A stretch of 64,000 nucleotides of DNA from CBDDYU01 sp965235655 (GCA_965235655.1 CBDDYU010000001.1:310001-374000), one strand, 5' to 3'. Shown: positions 27,328 through 37,452, numbered from the stretch's first letter. The notes: generated by a model not told the origin, from the sequence alone. Made by a program: numbers and translations.

Positions 27328-27582
27328 ATGCCACAAATAGGGTGGTCTGAGCTATTAATAATTGCTGTAATAGCAATCTTAGTGATTGGTCCAAAGGAAC
27401 TCCCCATTGTTATGAAAAAAGTTGGATCTTGGATCAAGACCATCAAAAGCTACGCGAATAGTTTTCAAACTAATTTAGAAAATATTTCAAATATTGAAAA
27501 TATTGATTCAGAAAATTACGAAGTAAAAAAAACTTCTAATAAGAAAAATAAAATCAAAGTAGATGAATCAAAAGACAGCTAG
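27328..27582 (+). CDS. tatB: Sec-independent (Tat) translocase protein TatB
   Basis: An 84-residue protein with the TatB pattern: GWSELLIIAVIAILVIGPKELP, with the conserved Glu in the membrane helix and the GPKELP hinge, then an amphipathic helix and a Lys-rich tail. TatB with TatC recognises twin-arginine signals. Its 3' end overlaps tatC by 20 bases. Confidence 0.93.
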   Translation: MPQIGWSELLIIAVIAILVIGPKELPIVMKKVGSWIKTIKSYANSFQTNLENISNIENIDSENYEVKKTSNKKNKIKVDESKDS

Positions 27583-28306
27583 TATTTCAGAGCATTTAAA
27601 AGAACTAAGGTCAAGATTGTTAAAATCAATTGTTCTTTTATTAATTTCGTTTGTCATTTGTTATTATTTTGCTGATAAAATTTATTCTTTTTTATTAGAT
27701 CCGTATGTTCAAGCCGTAAAGGGAGATACGGTTCAACGCAGAATGATTTTTACTGCGATGCATGAAACTTTTCTAACTTATTTAAAATTAGCTTTTTTTT
27801 CTGCCCTGTGCATTTCCTTTCCAGTAATATTAATTCAAATTTGGAAATTTATTGCACCTGGATTATACAAAGATGAGAAGTTGGCACTTCTTCCTTTTTT
27901 AATTTCAACACCAATTTTATTTATCATGGGCGGTATGTTAGTTTATTATTTAATTATGCCTTTAGCGATAAAGTTTTTTTTATCTTTTGAAACTACCGCT
28001 GTAACATCTGGTCTACCAATCCAATTAGAAGCAAAAGTAAACGAGTACTTGTCTTTGATTACCAGATTAATTTTTGCTTTTGGATTAAGTTTTCAACTTC
28101 CTGTATTGTTAACTTTATTAGCAAAAGTTGGATTTATAGATTCTGATTATCTGAAAAAAAGAAGAAAATATGTTGTTGTTATCATTTTTGCTGTCGCAGC
28201 TGTTTTAACTCCGCCTGATCCAATTACCCAAGTTGGATTGGCTCTACCTCTTTTGTTATTGTATGAACTATCAATTATAACCGTTAAATTTGTTGAAAAA
28301 AAATAA
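27563..28306 (+). CDS. tatC: Sec-independent (Tat) translocase protein TatC
   Basis: A 247-residue, six-helix membrane protein. The N-terminal block SISEHLKELRSRLLKS holds the conserved Glu that contacts the twin-arginine signal; FPVILIQIWKFIAPGLY and ALTPPDPITQ-type sequence (here VLTPPDPITQVGLALPLLLLYE) follow. It overlaps tatB by 20 bases and its last base is the start of serS. Confidence 0.96.
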   Translation: MNQKTASISEHLKELRSRLLKSIVLLLISFVICYYFADKIYSFLLDPYVQAVKGDTVQRRMIFTAMHETFLTYLKLAFFSALCISFPVILIQIWKFIAPGLYKDEKLALLPFLISTPILFIMGGMLVYYLIMPLAIKFFLSFETTAVTSGLPIQLEAKVNEYLSLITRLIFAFGLSFQLPVLLTLLAKVGFIDSDYLKKRRKYVVVIIFAVAAVLTPPDPITQVGLALPLLLLYELSIITVKFVEKK

Positions 28307-29580
28307 TGTTAATTTTAAAAGATATTAGAAAAAACCCCGAATTATTTAAACAAAAACTAAAAGCAAGGTTTATTGAAAATTCAGATAAACAGATAGATCA
28401 TCTTATACAACTCGATAGTAATTTAAGAACTAATCTTGAATTACAACAAGAATTTCAAAATCAAAGAAATTCAATTTCTAAATCTTTAGGTTTAATAAAA
28501 GATAAAAAAAGTGATGAATTTATAAAAAAAACTAAAGAAGTAAGTGAAATAAAATCAAAAATATCCAATTTAGAAGAATCTATTAACCAATTATATTTGG
28601 GTATCGATGAAATTTTGCATAACTTACCTAATATACCTGATGAAAGTGTACCTGTTGGGTCTGATGAAAATTCTAATAAAGAAATAAAAAAAGAAGGAAA
28701 AATTAGAGATTTTGAGTTCGAGCCACTAAGTCATGAAGAAATAGGTCTTAATTTAAATCAAATTGATTTTGAGACTGCAGTAAATATTTCTGGTTCACGA
28801 TTTGTGATACTAAAGAAAAATATTGCCAAACTGGAAAGGGCATTGATTAATTTTATGATTGATGTTCATACAAAAGAAAACGATTACACAGAAGTAAATG
28901 TTCCTGTGTTGGTAAAAGAGGAAACTATGTTTGGCACCGGTCAACTTCCAAAATTTAAAGATGAGCAGTTTAAAACAACTAATAATTTATGGTTAATTCC
29001 AACTAGTGAAGTTTCATTAACAAACATAGTTTCGAATCAGATTGTTGCATACGAGCAATTGCCATTACGCTATGTTAGTTCATCTTTGTGTTTTAGATCA
29101 GAAGCAGGAGCTGCAGGAAAAGATACGAAAGGAATGATGCGACAGCATCAATTCACCAAAGTAGAGTTAGTAAGCATTGTGCAACCTGAATTTAGATTTA
29201 AAGAATTGGATAGACTTACAAAATCTGCAGAAGTTATTTTACAAAAACTTGAGCTGCCTTACCGCGTTACTCTTTTATCTTCAGGTGACATGGGATTTGG
29301 TGCTGAAAAAACTTATGATCTTGAAGTATGGATACCATCCCAAAATAAATATAGAGAAATATCTAGCTGTTCAAGTTGTGGAACTTTTCAAGCAAATAGA
29401 ATGAAAGCAAGGTACAAAACTATCGAAGGTAAAAATGAATTACTTGCAACTTTGAATGGTTCAGGATTAGCAGTTGGAAGAACTATCATAGCAATATTAG
29501 AAAATTATCAAAACAAAGATGGCACCGTAGCTATTCCAAAAGTATTACAATCTTATATGGGAAGCGAGATAATTAATTAG
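28306..29580 (+). CDS. serS: Seryl-tRNA synthetase
   Basis: A 424-residue class II synthetase. The N-terminal coiled-coil arm covers about residues 28-100; motif 2 is FRSEAGAAGKDTKGMMRQHQF-like (CFRSEAGAAGKDTKGM here) and motif 3 is LNGSGLAVGRTIIAILEN. The Ser and tRNA-binding residues TSEVSLTN are present. The cognate tRNA-Ser (TGA) gene lies just downstream on the opposite strand. Confidence 0.96.
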   Translation: MLILKDIRKNPELFKQKLKARFIENSDKQIDHLIQLDSNLRTNLELQQEFQNQRNSISKSLGLIKDKKSDEFIKKTKEVSEIKSKISNLEESINQLYLGIDEILHNLPNIPDESVPVGSDENSNKEIKKEGKIRDFEFEPLSHEEIGLNLNQIDFETAVNISGSRFVILKKNIAKLERALINFMIDVHTKENDYTEVNVPVLVKEETMFGTGQLPKFKDEQFKTTNNLWLIPTSEVSLTNIVSNQIVAYEQLPLRYVSSSLCFRSEAGAAGKDTKGMMRQHQFTKVELVSIVQPEFRFKELDRLTKSAEVILQKLELPYRVTLLSSGDMGFGAEKTYDLEVWIPSQNKYREISSCSSCGTFQANRMKARYKTIEGKNELLATLNGSGLAVGRTIIAILENYQNKDGTVAIPKVLQSYMGSEIIN

Positions 29581-29585
29581 TAATT

Positions 29586-29675
29586 TGGCGGAGAGACAGA
29601 GATTCGAACTCTGGAATGGGTTGCCCCATTGCCGGTTTTCAAGACCGGTGCTTTCAACCGCTCAGCCATCTCTCC
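29586..29675 (-). tRNA. tRNA-Ser (anticodon TGA)
   Basis: Minus-strand cloverleaf with a long class II variable arm: acceptor GGAGAGA/TCTCTCC, anticodon stem around CTTGAAA, T arm CAGAG-TTCGAAT-CTCTG, and an encoded CCA. Confidence 0.97.
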
Positions 29676-29768
29676 GTGAGAGACGTTTATAGGTAAAAAA
29701 TATTCATTCTTCAATAAGATTATTATTTAACTAAAATTTTATAGAGCTAGTGTAACATTCATACAATT

Positions 29769-30761
29769 ATGTTAAAAAAAACAATGAAAATTTTATTAAA
29801 AATTTTTTGTTTTGTAATTTTAATTCATCCCTCTACTTATGCTAATCAAGCAGATGATTTTAATAACTGGGTTTTGTCTTTTAAATCAAGAGCTATAAAA
29901 GAGGGTATAAAAGAACAAACTTTTGATAGAGCTTTCAAAGATGTTAAGTTTTTAGAAAGATTATTGATTTATGATAAAAGACAACCTGAATTCATAGAAA
30001 CAACAAGTGTTTACGTTGGAAAAAGAGTTACAAATCAAAGAGTTTTAAAAGCAAAAAATTTTATTAAAGAAAATGAAAAGTTATTAAATAAAATTTCTAA
30101 TGAATTTAAGGTGCCAAAAGAATATCTTTTAGCCTTATGGGGGGTGGAAACAAGTTTTGGTGTTCATAAAGGAAAAGTTAATACAGTTTCAGCTTTAGCC
30201 ACCTTATCTTTTGACAAAAGAAGATCTGAATACTTTTCAAAAGAATTAATAATCTTACTTAAATTGCTTGATATGAAAAAAATTAGCTATAATTCATTAT
30301 TTGGTTCTTGGGCTGGCGCACATGGTAATTTTCAATTTATGCCCTCATCCATTAAAAACTATGCAATTGATTATGATAAGGATGGCACAATTGATCTCGT
30401 TAACTCATTAGAGGATTCATTTGCATCAGCCGCTAATTATTTAAGTAAAATTGGATGGAACAATAATTATCCATGGGGTCAAGAAGTTACATCTAGTAAG
30501 CAAATTAATCTAAATATTATAACTACTGATGCCAGGAAACTTACAAAATCATTTACCAAAAATAAATGGCAAGAGCTAGGTATTAATAACGAAATATTAT
30601 TTAAGTCCAAAACAAAACTAAAACTAGTTAGACCAGATGGAGATACTGGACCTTTATTTTTAGTATCGAGTAATTATGAAAAATTATTACATTGGAATAG
30701 ATCACTTAGATTTGCTATTTCGATAGGTATTTTTGCTGACAAAATAAAAAATGAAATATAA
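29769..30761 (+). CDS. mltB: Lytic murein transglycosylase (MltB family)
   Basis: A 330-residue secreted enzyme that cleaves peptidoglycan glycan strands. A signal peptide ends near residue 25 (STYANQ). The GH103/SLT core has LLALWGVETSFGVHKGKVNT with the catalytic Glu, ALATLSFDKRRSEYF, and GSWAGAHGNFQFMPSSI, GDGTID-like KDGTIDLVNS. No lipobox is evident, so it is probably periplasmic. The 3' end overlaps the next gene by 11 bases, starting a cell-wall group with the RlpA-like and DacA genes. Confidence 0.92.
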   Translation: MLKKTMKILLKIFCFVILIHPSTYANQADDFNNWVLSFKSRAIKEGIKEQTFDRAFKDVKFLERLLIYDKRQPEFIETTSVYVGKRVTNQRVLKAKNFIKENEKLLNKISNEFKVPKEYLLALWGVETSFGVHKGKVNTVSALATLSFDKRRSEYFSKELIILLKLLDMKKISYNSLFGSWAGAHGNFQFMPSSIKNYAIDYDKDGTIDLVNSLEDSFASAANYLSKIGWNNNYPWGQEVTSSKQINLNIITTDARKLTKSFTKNKWQELGINNEILFKSKTKLKLVRPDGDTGPLFLVSSNYEKLLHWNRSLRFAISIGIFADKIKNEI

Positions 30762-31440
30762 ATTTTTAATTGTACTATTTTTTTTATTGTCTAATTGCCA
30801 AGCATCTAAGAACAATTTTGTTTATGAATCTAATGGTTTCGCTGGTAATTTAATTGACTTGGGTATTAAAGAAAATTCTGAAGTATTTCAAGTTGCTCTT
30901 AATAAAAAAATACCTAGTAAAAATATAAAAATAACAAATTTATCAAATAATAAATCAATTATTATTTCAAATATTATATTTAAAAAAATAGAATCTGAGT
31001 ATTCTATATTTTTAAACAACAAGGCATTCAGCGATTTAAGTTTAGACAGCAATCTTCCATACGTTAGGATTGAAACAGTAAAAGCAAATCCTAAATTTAT
31101 TGCAAAAACTGCCAAAGAATTTAAGGAAGAAAAAAAAGTAAGTAATGTTTCAAAAGTTTCTTCTGTAGGTGTAATTAGCTTAAATTCAAAAAATAAATCG
31201 AACTTAGTTAAGAATAACAAAAATATTTATTTAAAATATGGCTCATTTTATTACAATTCTTATGCTGTGAGCCTAAAAAATAATCTTAGAAATATTCTAA
31301 AATTTAATCAAATCAGTGTAGAAGGAAAGGGTAAATCATTTAATGTTTTAATAGGACCCTTGAAAATGTCTCAATATAAACAAGTTTATAATTTACTAAA
31401 AAAAACAAATTATGACAGTTACGATATAATTGTAAAATGA
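30751..31440 (+). CDS. rlpA: RlpA-like lipoprotein with C-terminal SPOR-like domain
   Basis: A 229-residue lipoprotein: signal with lipobox LLSNC (Cys near residue 17), a middle part with NIKITNLSNNKSIIIS that resembles the RlpA double-psi beta-barrel, and a C-terminal SPOR-like repeat (YLKYGSFYYNSYAVSLKNNL, then VLIGPLKMSQYKQV). RlpA proteins are septal glycan-cleaving enzymes in some bacteria. The catalytic-type sequence of RlpA is not clearly kept, so activity is uncertain. The rlpA-dacA-tmk-holB order is common in alphaproteobacteria and supports the name. It overlaps dacA in an ATGA. Confidence 0.7.
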   Translation: MKYKFLIVLFFLLSNCQASKNNFVYESNGFAGNLIDLGIKENSEVFQVALNKKIPSKNIKITNLSNNKSIIISNIIFKKIESEYSIFLNNKAFSDLSLDSNLPYVRIETVKANPKFIAKTAKEFKEEKKVSNVSKVSSVGVISLNSKNKSNLVKNNKNIYLKYGSFYYNSYAVSLKNNLRNILKFNQISVEGKGKSFNVLIGPLKMSQYKQVYNLLKKTNYDSYDIIVK

Positions 31441-32579
31441 AACTCTTTTTAAATTTTATACTAATTTCTTATATATTTTTTATTTCAAATATTTCTAATG
31501 CATTAGAAACTTCAGCAAAACAAGCGATTCTAATAGATTCAAATTCAAAGCAAGTTTTATTTGCCAAAAATGAAAATGAAAAAATATCTCCAGCATCTTT
31601 AACTAAAATTATGACTGCTGCTGTTGTGTTTGAGCTAATAAAAAAAGGTGAAATAAAATTAGATGATAAGTTTATAATCTCAACTAAAGCCTGGAGGATG
31701 TCTAAGCAGGGATATTCATCTATGTTTATTATGCCTAATGACAAAATCACTGTAGAAAATCTTTTAAAGGGCATTATCGTTGCATCTGGTAATGATGCTT
31801 GTATCGCCTTGGCTGAAGGTGTTGCTGGTACAGAGAGTAATTTTGCAACCTTAATGAATGATATGGCTAAAAGAATTGGGATGGATAATACCCATTTTTC
31901 TAATTCTTCAGGAATTTATGATCAAGAAAATTATTCAACTGTTGCAGATATAGCTAAATTATCAATTTATTTAATAGATCAATTTCCAGAACTTTACAAA
32001 ATGTTTAAAGAAAAAACCTTTGAATGGTCTAGGACTGGTGGCTCTCCAATAAAACAAGCTAATAGAAATTCACTACTGTATCGAGATTCAAATGTTGATG
32101 GAATTAAAACAGGCCATCTATCAGATTCCGGGTATTCACTTGCAGCTTCTATGAAAGTGGGAGACAGAAGAGTGGTAAGTGTACTAAGTGGTACAAATTC
32201 AAATGCAGAAAGAACAAAAGAGTCTTCAAAATTATTAAATTATGCAATAATTACAAATGATTTAATAAAAATAAGTAAGGACAATCAAAATTTTGAAGCT
32301 GAAATTTGGAATGGCAAAATAAATAAAGTCAAATTATCTCTTAATGAGGATATTTTTATTACTTATCCAAAAAGAAAATCTAACAATATAAGTTTAATAT
32401 TGGAGATTGATTCTCCTATTAAGAATACATTTAAAAAAGGTGATCAGCTTGGCAATTTAAAAATACAAGACAACAGCGGTTTGATTAAAGAAGTTCCAGT
32501 TTATGCCAATGAAGATTTTAAAAAAATAAATTTCATTAGTCGCTTTTTAAATACCTTAAGCTTTTTGGTATGGGGATAA
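31437..32579 (+). CDS. dacA: D-alanyl-D-alanine carboxypeptidase (PBP5/6 family)
   Basis: A 380-residue serine peptidase that trims the terminal D-Ala of peptidoglycan stem peptides. A signal peptide ends near residue 22. The catalytic SxxK is S54-K57 (SLTK), SxN is in VASGNDACIALAEG, and KTG is in GIKTGHLSDSGYS. A C-terminal PBP5-type domain follows. The stop overlaps the start of tmk by ten bases. Confidence 0.94.
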   Translation: MKLFLNFILISYIFFISNISNALETSAKQAILIDSNSKQVLFAKNENEKISPASLTKIMTAAVVFELIKKGEIKLDDKFIISTKAWRMSKQGYSSMFIMPNDKITVENLLKGIIVASGNDACIALAEGVAGTESNFATLMNDMAKRIGMDNTHFSNSSGIYDQENYSTVADIAKLSIYLIDQFPELYKMFKEKTFEWSRTGGSPIKQANRNSLLYRDSNVDGIKTGHLSDSGYSLAASMKVGDRRVVSVLSGTNSNAERTKESSKLLNYAIITNDLIKISKDNQNFEAEIWNGKINKVKLSLNEDIFITYPKRKSNNISLILEIDSPIKNTFKKGDQLGNLKIQDNSGLIKEVPVYANEDFKKINFISRFLNTLSFLVWG

Positions 32580-33202
32580 GAAAAAAAGGGAAATTTATAA
32601 CTTTTGAAGGTATTGAGGGTTCTGGTAAATCAACTCAAATTAAACTTTTAAAAAATTTCATAGAAAAAAAACTTAAAAAAAAAGTTTTTTTGACTAGAGA
32701 GCCTGGTGGGACAAGTATTTCAGAAAAAATAAGAAAATTAATAATTAATGATTTAAAAGATAATCATAATCCATACGCAGAATTATATTTAATTTTTGCT
32801 GCAAGAGCTTTGCATTTTGATGTTATTAAAGAAAAAATAGACAAAGGATATTTTGTACTTTGTGATAGATATATTGATTCAACGATTGCGTATCAACACT
32901 ATAACGGATCTATTGATCTAAATTTTATTAAAATAATGCAGTCAAAAATTCATAGCAACAAATTGCCAAATATAACTTTTTTATTAGATATAAATCCACA
33001 GATCAGCAAACAAAGACTTTTAAAAAGGGGCAAAAAACTTGATAGATTTGATAAACTTTCTCTAAAAAAAATGACATTAGTTCGAAATGGCTTTTTAAAA
33101 ATAGCAAAAATAAACAAAAAAAGGGTCGTAATAGTAAAAAATGATATTAATAAAGAAGTAGCTCATGACTTAATAGTAAAAAACCTTTTAAAAAAAATTT
33201 AG
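32570..33202 (+). CDS. tmk: Thymidylate kinase
   Basis: A 210-residue P-loop kinase for dTMP. Walker A is FEGIEGSGKST near residue 13, the DRY motif is CDRYIDSTIAYQ, and the TREPGGTSISE block that binds dTMP is intact. The lid is Lys/Arg-rich (KRGKKLDRFD). Position between dacA and holB is the usual alphaproteobacterial one. Confidence 0.95.
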   Translation: MGIRKKGKFITFEGIEGSGKSTQIKLLKNFIEKKLKKKVFLTREPGGTSISEKIRKLIINDLKDNHNPYAELYLIFAARALHFDVIKEKIDKGYFVLCDRYIDSTIAYQHYNGSIDLNFIKIMQSKIHSNKLPNITFLLDINPQISKQRLLKRGKKLDRFDKLSLKKMTLVRNGFLKIAKINKKRVVIVKNDINKEVAHDLIVKNLLKKI

Positions 33203-33205
33203 CCA

Positions 33206-34111
33206 GTGAATATAAATAAATCTCTACACTCATTTCATAAAGAATTTTTGAATTTTAACAATTTGTATGAAGATAATAACTTGTCAAATTCTATAATGAT
33301 TTCAGGTCATGATGGAATAGGCAAAAGAACTTTTGCAACACATTTTGCTTTATTCTGTCTAATGAAAGATGAAGATCGTAAAAAATATTTAATAAATTTT
33401 GAAATAAATGACATAAATTTATTAAAGCAGTTAGAAAGCAATTCTTTTTTACAAATTAATTTTTTACAAAAAAAAGAAAATAAAAATTTGATTTTAATAG
33501 AAGAAATACGAAATGTAATTAATTTTTGTAGCATGCAATCATTTAACAATGCTCCTAAATTTATTATTGTTAACAATGCAGAACATTTAAATATTAATTC
33601 ATCTAATGCAATTTTGAAAATTTTAGAGACACCTCCAGAGAATACATATTTTATATTGTTAAATAATTCTAATCATAAAGTTTTAGATACAATTAAATCT
33701 AGATGTAGAAAATTTTTATTTAAAATTAACATGAATACTTCTAATAAAATTTTTAATAAATTATCTATCTCTAAAGATCATATAGACTTTAATAACAATA
33801 TTTTTTCAAAATATGAATTTCATGGAACCAGAATAAAAAAAATAGACTACTTAAATAAAAACTTTTCAATAGATATTTCGACAAAAGATATTTTTAATTT
33901 TTGTATAGACGATTATAGAAAAAATAAAAGTGAAGTTGCTTACAATATAGCAATGACAATAGCCCTTAATAATTATTCAATTTTATTTAAAAGTAAAAAT
34001 AATATTTACAAAACTAACTTTTTTTATAATAAATTTTTGAATATCATTAAAGACTCTTCAGAAATGAATTCTACTTTTAGTAGATTGCCAAATTACGCTT
34101 TGATAAACTAA
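33206..34111 (+). CDS. holB: DNA polymerase III subunit delta prime
   Basis: A 301-residue AAA+ clamp-loader subunit. The nucleotide site reads MISGHDGIGKRTFA near residue 33, and the sensor/SRC-type region has NAEHLNINSSNAILKILETPPENTYFILL and IKSRCRK, strongly characteristic of the family. The start is GTG, four bases after the tmk stop. The protein is shorter than the E. coli subunit, with a much reduced C-terminal collar. Zinc-module cysteines are not seen. Confidence 0.85.
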   Translation: MNINKSLHSFHKEFLNFNNLYEDNNLSNSIMISGHDGIGKRTFATHFALFCLMKDEDRKKYLINFEINDINLLKQLESNSFLQINFLQKKENKNLILIEEIRNVINFCSMQSFNNAPKFIIVNNAEHLNINSSNAILKILETPPENTYFILLNNSNHKVLDTIKSRCRKFLFKINMNTSNKIFNKLSISKDHIDFNNNIFSKYEFHGTRIKKIDYLNKNFSIDISTKDIFNFCIDDYRKNKSEVAYNIAMTIALNNYSILFKSKNNIYKTNFFYNKFLNIIKDSSEMNSTFSRLPNYALIN

Positions 34112-34113
34112 TT

Positions 34114-35628
34114 ATGTCTAAAAACTTTTATATTACTACTCCAATTTATTATCCATCAGCAAAACCACATATGGGTCATGCTTATTCGAGTATTTCTGCT
34201 GATGTAATTGCTAGATTCAAAAGATTACAAGATTATAAAGTTTTCTTTTTAACTGGCACTGATGAACATGGTCAAAAAATTCAAAAAGCTGCAGAAAAAG
34301 AAAAAAAAACTCCTTTGGAATTTTGTGATCAAATATCTAAAATTTTTTTAGATTTATGTTCAATTTTAAATTTAAGTAATACCGATTTTATTAGAACTAC
34401 CGAGAAAAGGCATTACGATACTGTGCAACACTTATGGAACTTATTGCAAAAAAATGATGAAATTTATTTATCAAAATATAGTGGCTGGTATTCTGTTTCT
34501 GATGAAGCTTTTTATTCACAAGATGAAATCGAAGAAGTAGATGGAATAAAACGAAATATTGCTAGCGGCAGTCCAGTTGAATGGGTAGAGGAGGAGTCGT
34601 ATTTTTTTAGATTATCTAAATGGACTGAACCATTAATAAAATTTTACAAAGAAAATCCGGATTTTATTCAACCCGAATCTAGAAGAAATGAAGTTGTTAA
34701 ATTTGTAGAAAGTGGCCTTAAAGATCTATCAATTTCAAGGACTTCTTTTAATTGGGGTATACCAGTTCCTAATGATGACAAGCATATAATGTATGTATGG
34801 ATGGACGCTTTAACAAATTATATAAGTGCCACAAATTATTTTTCCAAAGAAAACAACAATAATTTCTGGCCTGCAGATATCCATATTATAGGTAAAGACA
34901 TTCTTCGATTTCATGCTGTTTATTGGCCAGCTTTTTTAATGGCTGCCAAAATTAATTTGCCAAAAAAAGTATTTGGTCATGGATGGATTCTTTCTGGAGA
35001 AGAAAAAATGTCAAAATCAAAAGGTAATATATTAGATCCTATTGAAATTATTAATGAATTTGGTTTAGATGAATTACGTTACTATCTCATGAAAGAGGTA
35101 ATATATGGCCAAGATGGTAAAATTAATTTAGATAATTTAAAAAATTGTATCAATAGCGATTTGGCAAACAATATTGGAAACCTAAGTCAAAGAATTATTA
35201 CAATTCTTATTAAAAAAATTTGATGGAAGATTACCAGCAATAAAAAATTTAACTCAAATATGATAAGAATATTTTAGAAACAAATGATAGTAAATTTGTT
35301 AATGCAATGAATAATTTAGAATTACATAATTATGTAAGACAAATTGTTAATTTTGCATCAGATGTAAATAAATATGTAAATGATGAGGAGCCATGGAATA
35401 CTAAAAAGAAATTCTAATGAACGTATTGCAAATATACTTTATGTTGTAATTGAGAGTTTAAAAAAAATATTTATTTTATTACATCCTATCATGCCAGAAA
35501 AATCTGAAAATTTTTTAAAATGTTTATCAATAAAAAAAGAAGATATAACATTAGTTAATTTTAATAAGAAATTAGAGATTGGTTTAGAAATTACATCACC
35601 AGGAATTTTATTTAAAAAAATATTATAA
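34114..35628 (+). pseudogene. metG: Methionyl-tRNA synthetase, broken by three +1 frameshifts in its C-terminal third
   Basis: Bases 34114-35223 read continuously for 369 residues and hold the class I catalytic domain: YYPSAKPHMGHAYSS (HIGH), FLTGTDEHGQKIQ, WMDALTNYIS, and KMSKSKGNILDP. Then three extra bases shift the frame: in the A7 run at 35212-35218, near 35256-35258, and in the A5 run at 35403-35407. Read through, the remainder gives normal MetG sequence (FDGRLPAIKN, VNDEEPWNTK, NERIANILYVVIESL) and stops at 35628 overlapping tatD (TAATG); total 503 residues, a normal length. As written, the anticodon-binding domain is lost. No second metG lies in this window. Confidence 0.88.
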
Positions 35629-36428
35629 TGCTTATAGATTCTCATTGTCATTTAAATTACGAACCATTAATTTCTAGTATCCCTGATGTAATAAAAGATT
35701 GTAAAAAAAATAATATTCAAAAAATTTTATCAATAGGAACAACATTTAAAAATTCAGAGATTTCTGTAAATTTAACAAATAAATACAATGAACTTTATAC
35801 AACTGTTGGCATACATCCTCACGAAGCAGATAATGATAAAGATAATTTTAAATATTTGATTAAATTATTTGATAATCCAAATAAAATTATCGGGGTAGGA
35901 GAAACTGGATTGGATTATTATTATGAAAATAGCAAAAAAAATACGCAAATAGAATTATTTCAAAAACACATTGAATTAGCAAAATTAAAAAAAATTCCAG
36001 TTATAGTTCATACCAGATCTGCTGATATTGATACTATAAATATGATAAATAAAAATGTTAAGAATTCTAATGTAAAATTTCTCATTCATTGTTTTTCTGG
36101 AGGTTTGGAATTTTGTAAAAAATTACTAGATTTAAATTGCTACATATCATTTAGTGGAATAATAACTTTTAAAAAATCTCAAGAATTAAGAGAAACCATA
36201 AAAATAGTTCCTTTGAATAAAATTTTAGTAGAAACTGACTCTCCATATTTATCTCCAGTACCATTAAGAGGGCAAAGCAATACTCCATCAAATGTTAAAT
36301 TTGTTGCCGATTGTTTGGCAAAAATCAAAGGTATTTCATTAGAAGAAATATCCGAAACAACAACTAGGAACTTTAATAATCTATTCGATATTAAAGAGAG
36401 GGATAATGAATTTAAAAAGACCACTTAA
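35628..36428 (+). CDS. tatD: TatD family metal-dependent hydrolase
   Basis: A 266-residue TIM-barrel DNase-like hydrolase. Metal ligands are visible: the N-terminal HxH in IDSHCHLNY, GETGLDYYY, VIVHTRSAD, LIHCFSGG and VETDSPYL. Family members have 3'-5' exonuclease/AP activity in other bacteria. The start overlaps the metG stop, and the end overlaps the next gene by 23 bases. Confidence 0.94.
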   Translation: MLIDSHCHLNYEPLISSIPDVIKDCKKNNIQKILSIGTTFKNSEISVNLTNKYNELYTTVGIHPHEADNDKDNFKYLIKLFDNPNKIIGVGETGLDYYYENSKKNTQIELFQKHIELAKLKKIPVIVHTRSADIDTINMINKNVKNSNVKFLIHCFSGGLEFCKKLLDLNCYISFSGIITFKKSQELRETIKIVPLNKILVETDSPYLSPVPLRGQSNTPSNVKFVADCLAKIKGISLEEISETTTRNFNNLFDIKERDNEFKKTT

Positions 36429-37452
36429 AATTTTGCATATAGCAGATATGCATCTCAGGCACCTCGGTAGACTTTTTTATTCCACTGGTAGAAAAATAAG
36501 TCTAGGGTTTATTAAAAATAATATTAATTTATTACAATTAGGAGATAGAGATTTGCTCTCAGGAACTCTTTTAAACAGAAATTCATTTTTGTATGATGCA
36601 ATAAAAAAAAGTATAATTAATTTTAATCCAGACATCGTTCTGTTTGGTCACGTTGATAATTTAGAATATAATGATTTCACAAACTTGAAAGAAAAATTTA
36701 AAAACATTATATTTTCTCAATATTTTGTTGATACACTTGATAAAAATTTTATAAACTTTGAAAAACATAAATCCAGATTTTTATCAAAATCTCAATTTTG
36801 CGATATTAATTTTATCACAACCAATCCATCTGATTTAGAATTTGTAGATTTAAATAAAACATTTTACTTACCGAACATTGTTGACTCATCAATAGATTAT
36901 TTAAAAAATTTTAATTACAGTACTTTACCGTATAATGTTTTTTTTGCTTTGAGCCACGGACAGCATAGGGGGGTATTAAAATCGAAATATATCGATGAAA
37001 GAGAGGATTTTATTAAATACATAAAATCTAAAATTAAAAAACCTTTATTTTTTGGCTTGGATGGAGTTTTGCCTGTGTGGGGAAGTGATTTTTTTGATGC
37101 ATTATCAAAAAGCAAAATGGGCATTAATTATAGTAGGGGCTTACCTACAAAATATTACAGCAGTGATAGAATAGCATCTATTATGGGTAATGGATTAATG
37201 TGTTTTCTTCAAAAAAAATACTCTTTTGAAGATTTTTTTATTCCAGATAAAGAGGCAGTTTTTTTTGATTCTAAAAAAGAATTAGTTAGTAAAATTAAAT
37301 TTTATTCAGCAAATGATAATTTACGAAAAAAAATTGCTAAAAAAGGTCATAAAAAATATCACTCCTTGTTCAATTCAACTTTAGTTACAAAATACATGTT
37401 ATCTAAAATATTAGGAATTAAAATTTCTGAAAAAAAAGCATGGATGATATAA
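36406..37452 (+). CDS. Glycosyltransferase-like protein (GT-B fold, CgeB-like)
   Basis: A 348-residue protein. It starts with a beta-strand KILHIADMHLRHLG, has DIVLFGHVDN, and a C-terminal half with GLDGVLPVWGSDFFDALSKSKMGINYSRG, RIASIMGNGLMCFLQKK and a Lys-rich end, the pattern of nucleotide-sugar-binding GT-B domains with the DUF3880/Glyco_trans_1_2 type ending. The acceptor and sugar are unknown; a lipopolysaccharide or surface-glycan role is likely because a GT9-type gene follows with a 13-base overlap. Very AT-rich. Confidence 0.7.
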   Translation: MNLKRPLKILHIADMHLRHLGRLFYSTGRKISLGFIKNNINLLQLGDRDLLSGTLLNRNSFLYDAIKKSIINFNPDIVLFGHVDNLEYNDFTNLKEKFKNIIFSQYFVDTLDKNFINFEKHKSRFLSKSQFCDINFITTNPSDLEFVDLNKTFYLPNIVDSSIDYLKNFNYSTLPYNVFFALSHGQHRGVLKSKYIDEREDFIKYIKSKIKKPLFFGLDGVLPVWGSDFFDALSKSKMGINYSRGLPTKYYSSDRIASIMGNGLMCFLQKKYSFEDFFIPDKEAVFFDSKKELVSKIKFYSANDNLRKKIAKKGHKKYHSLFNSTLVTKYMLSKILGIKISEKKAWMI

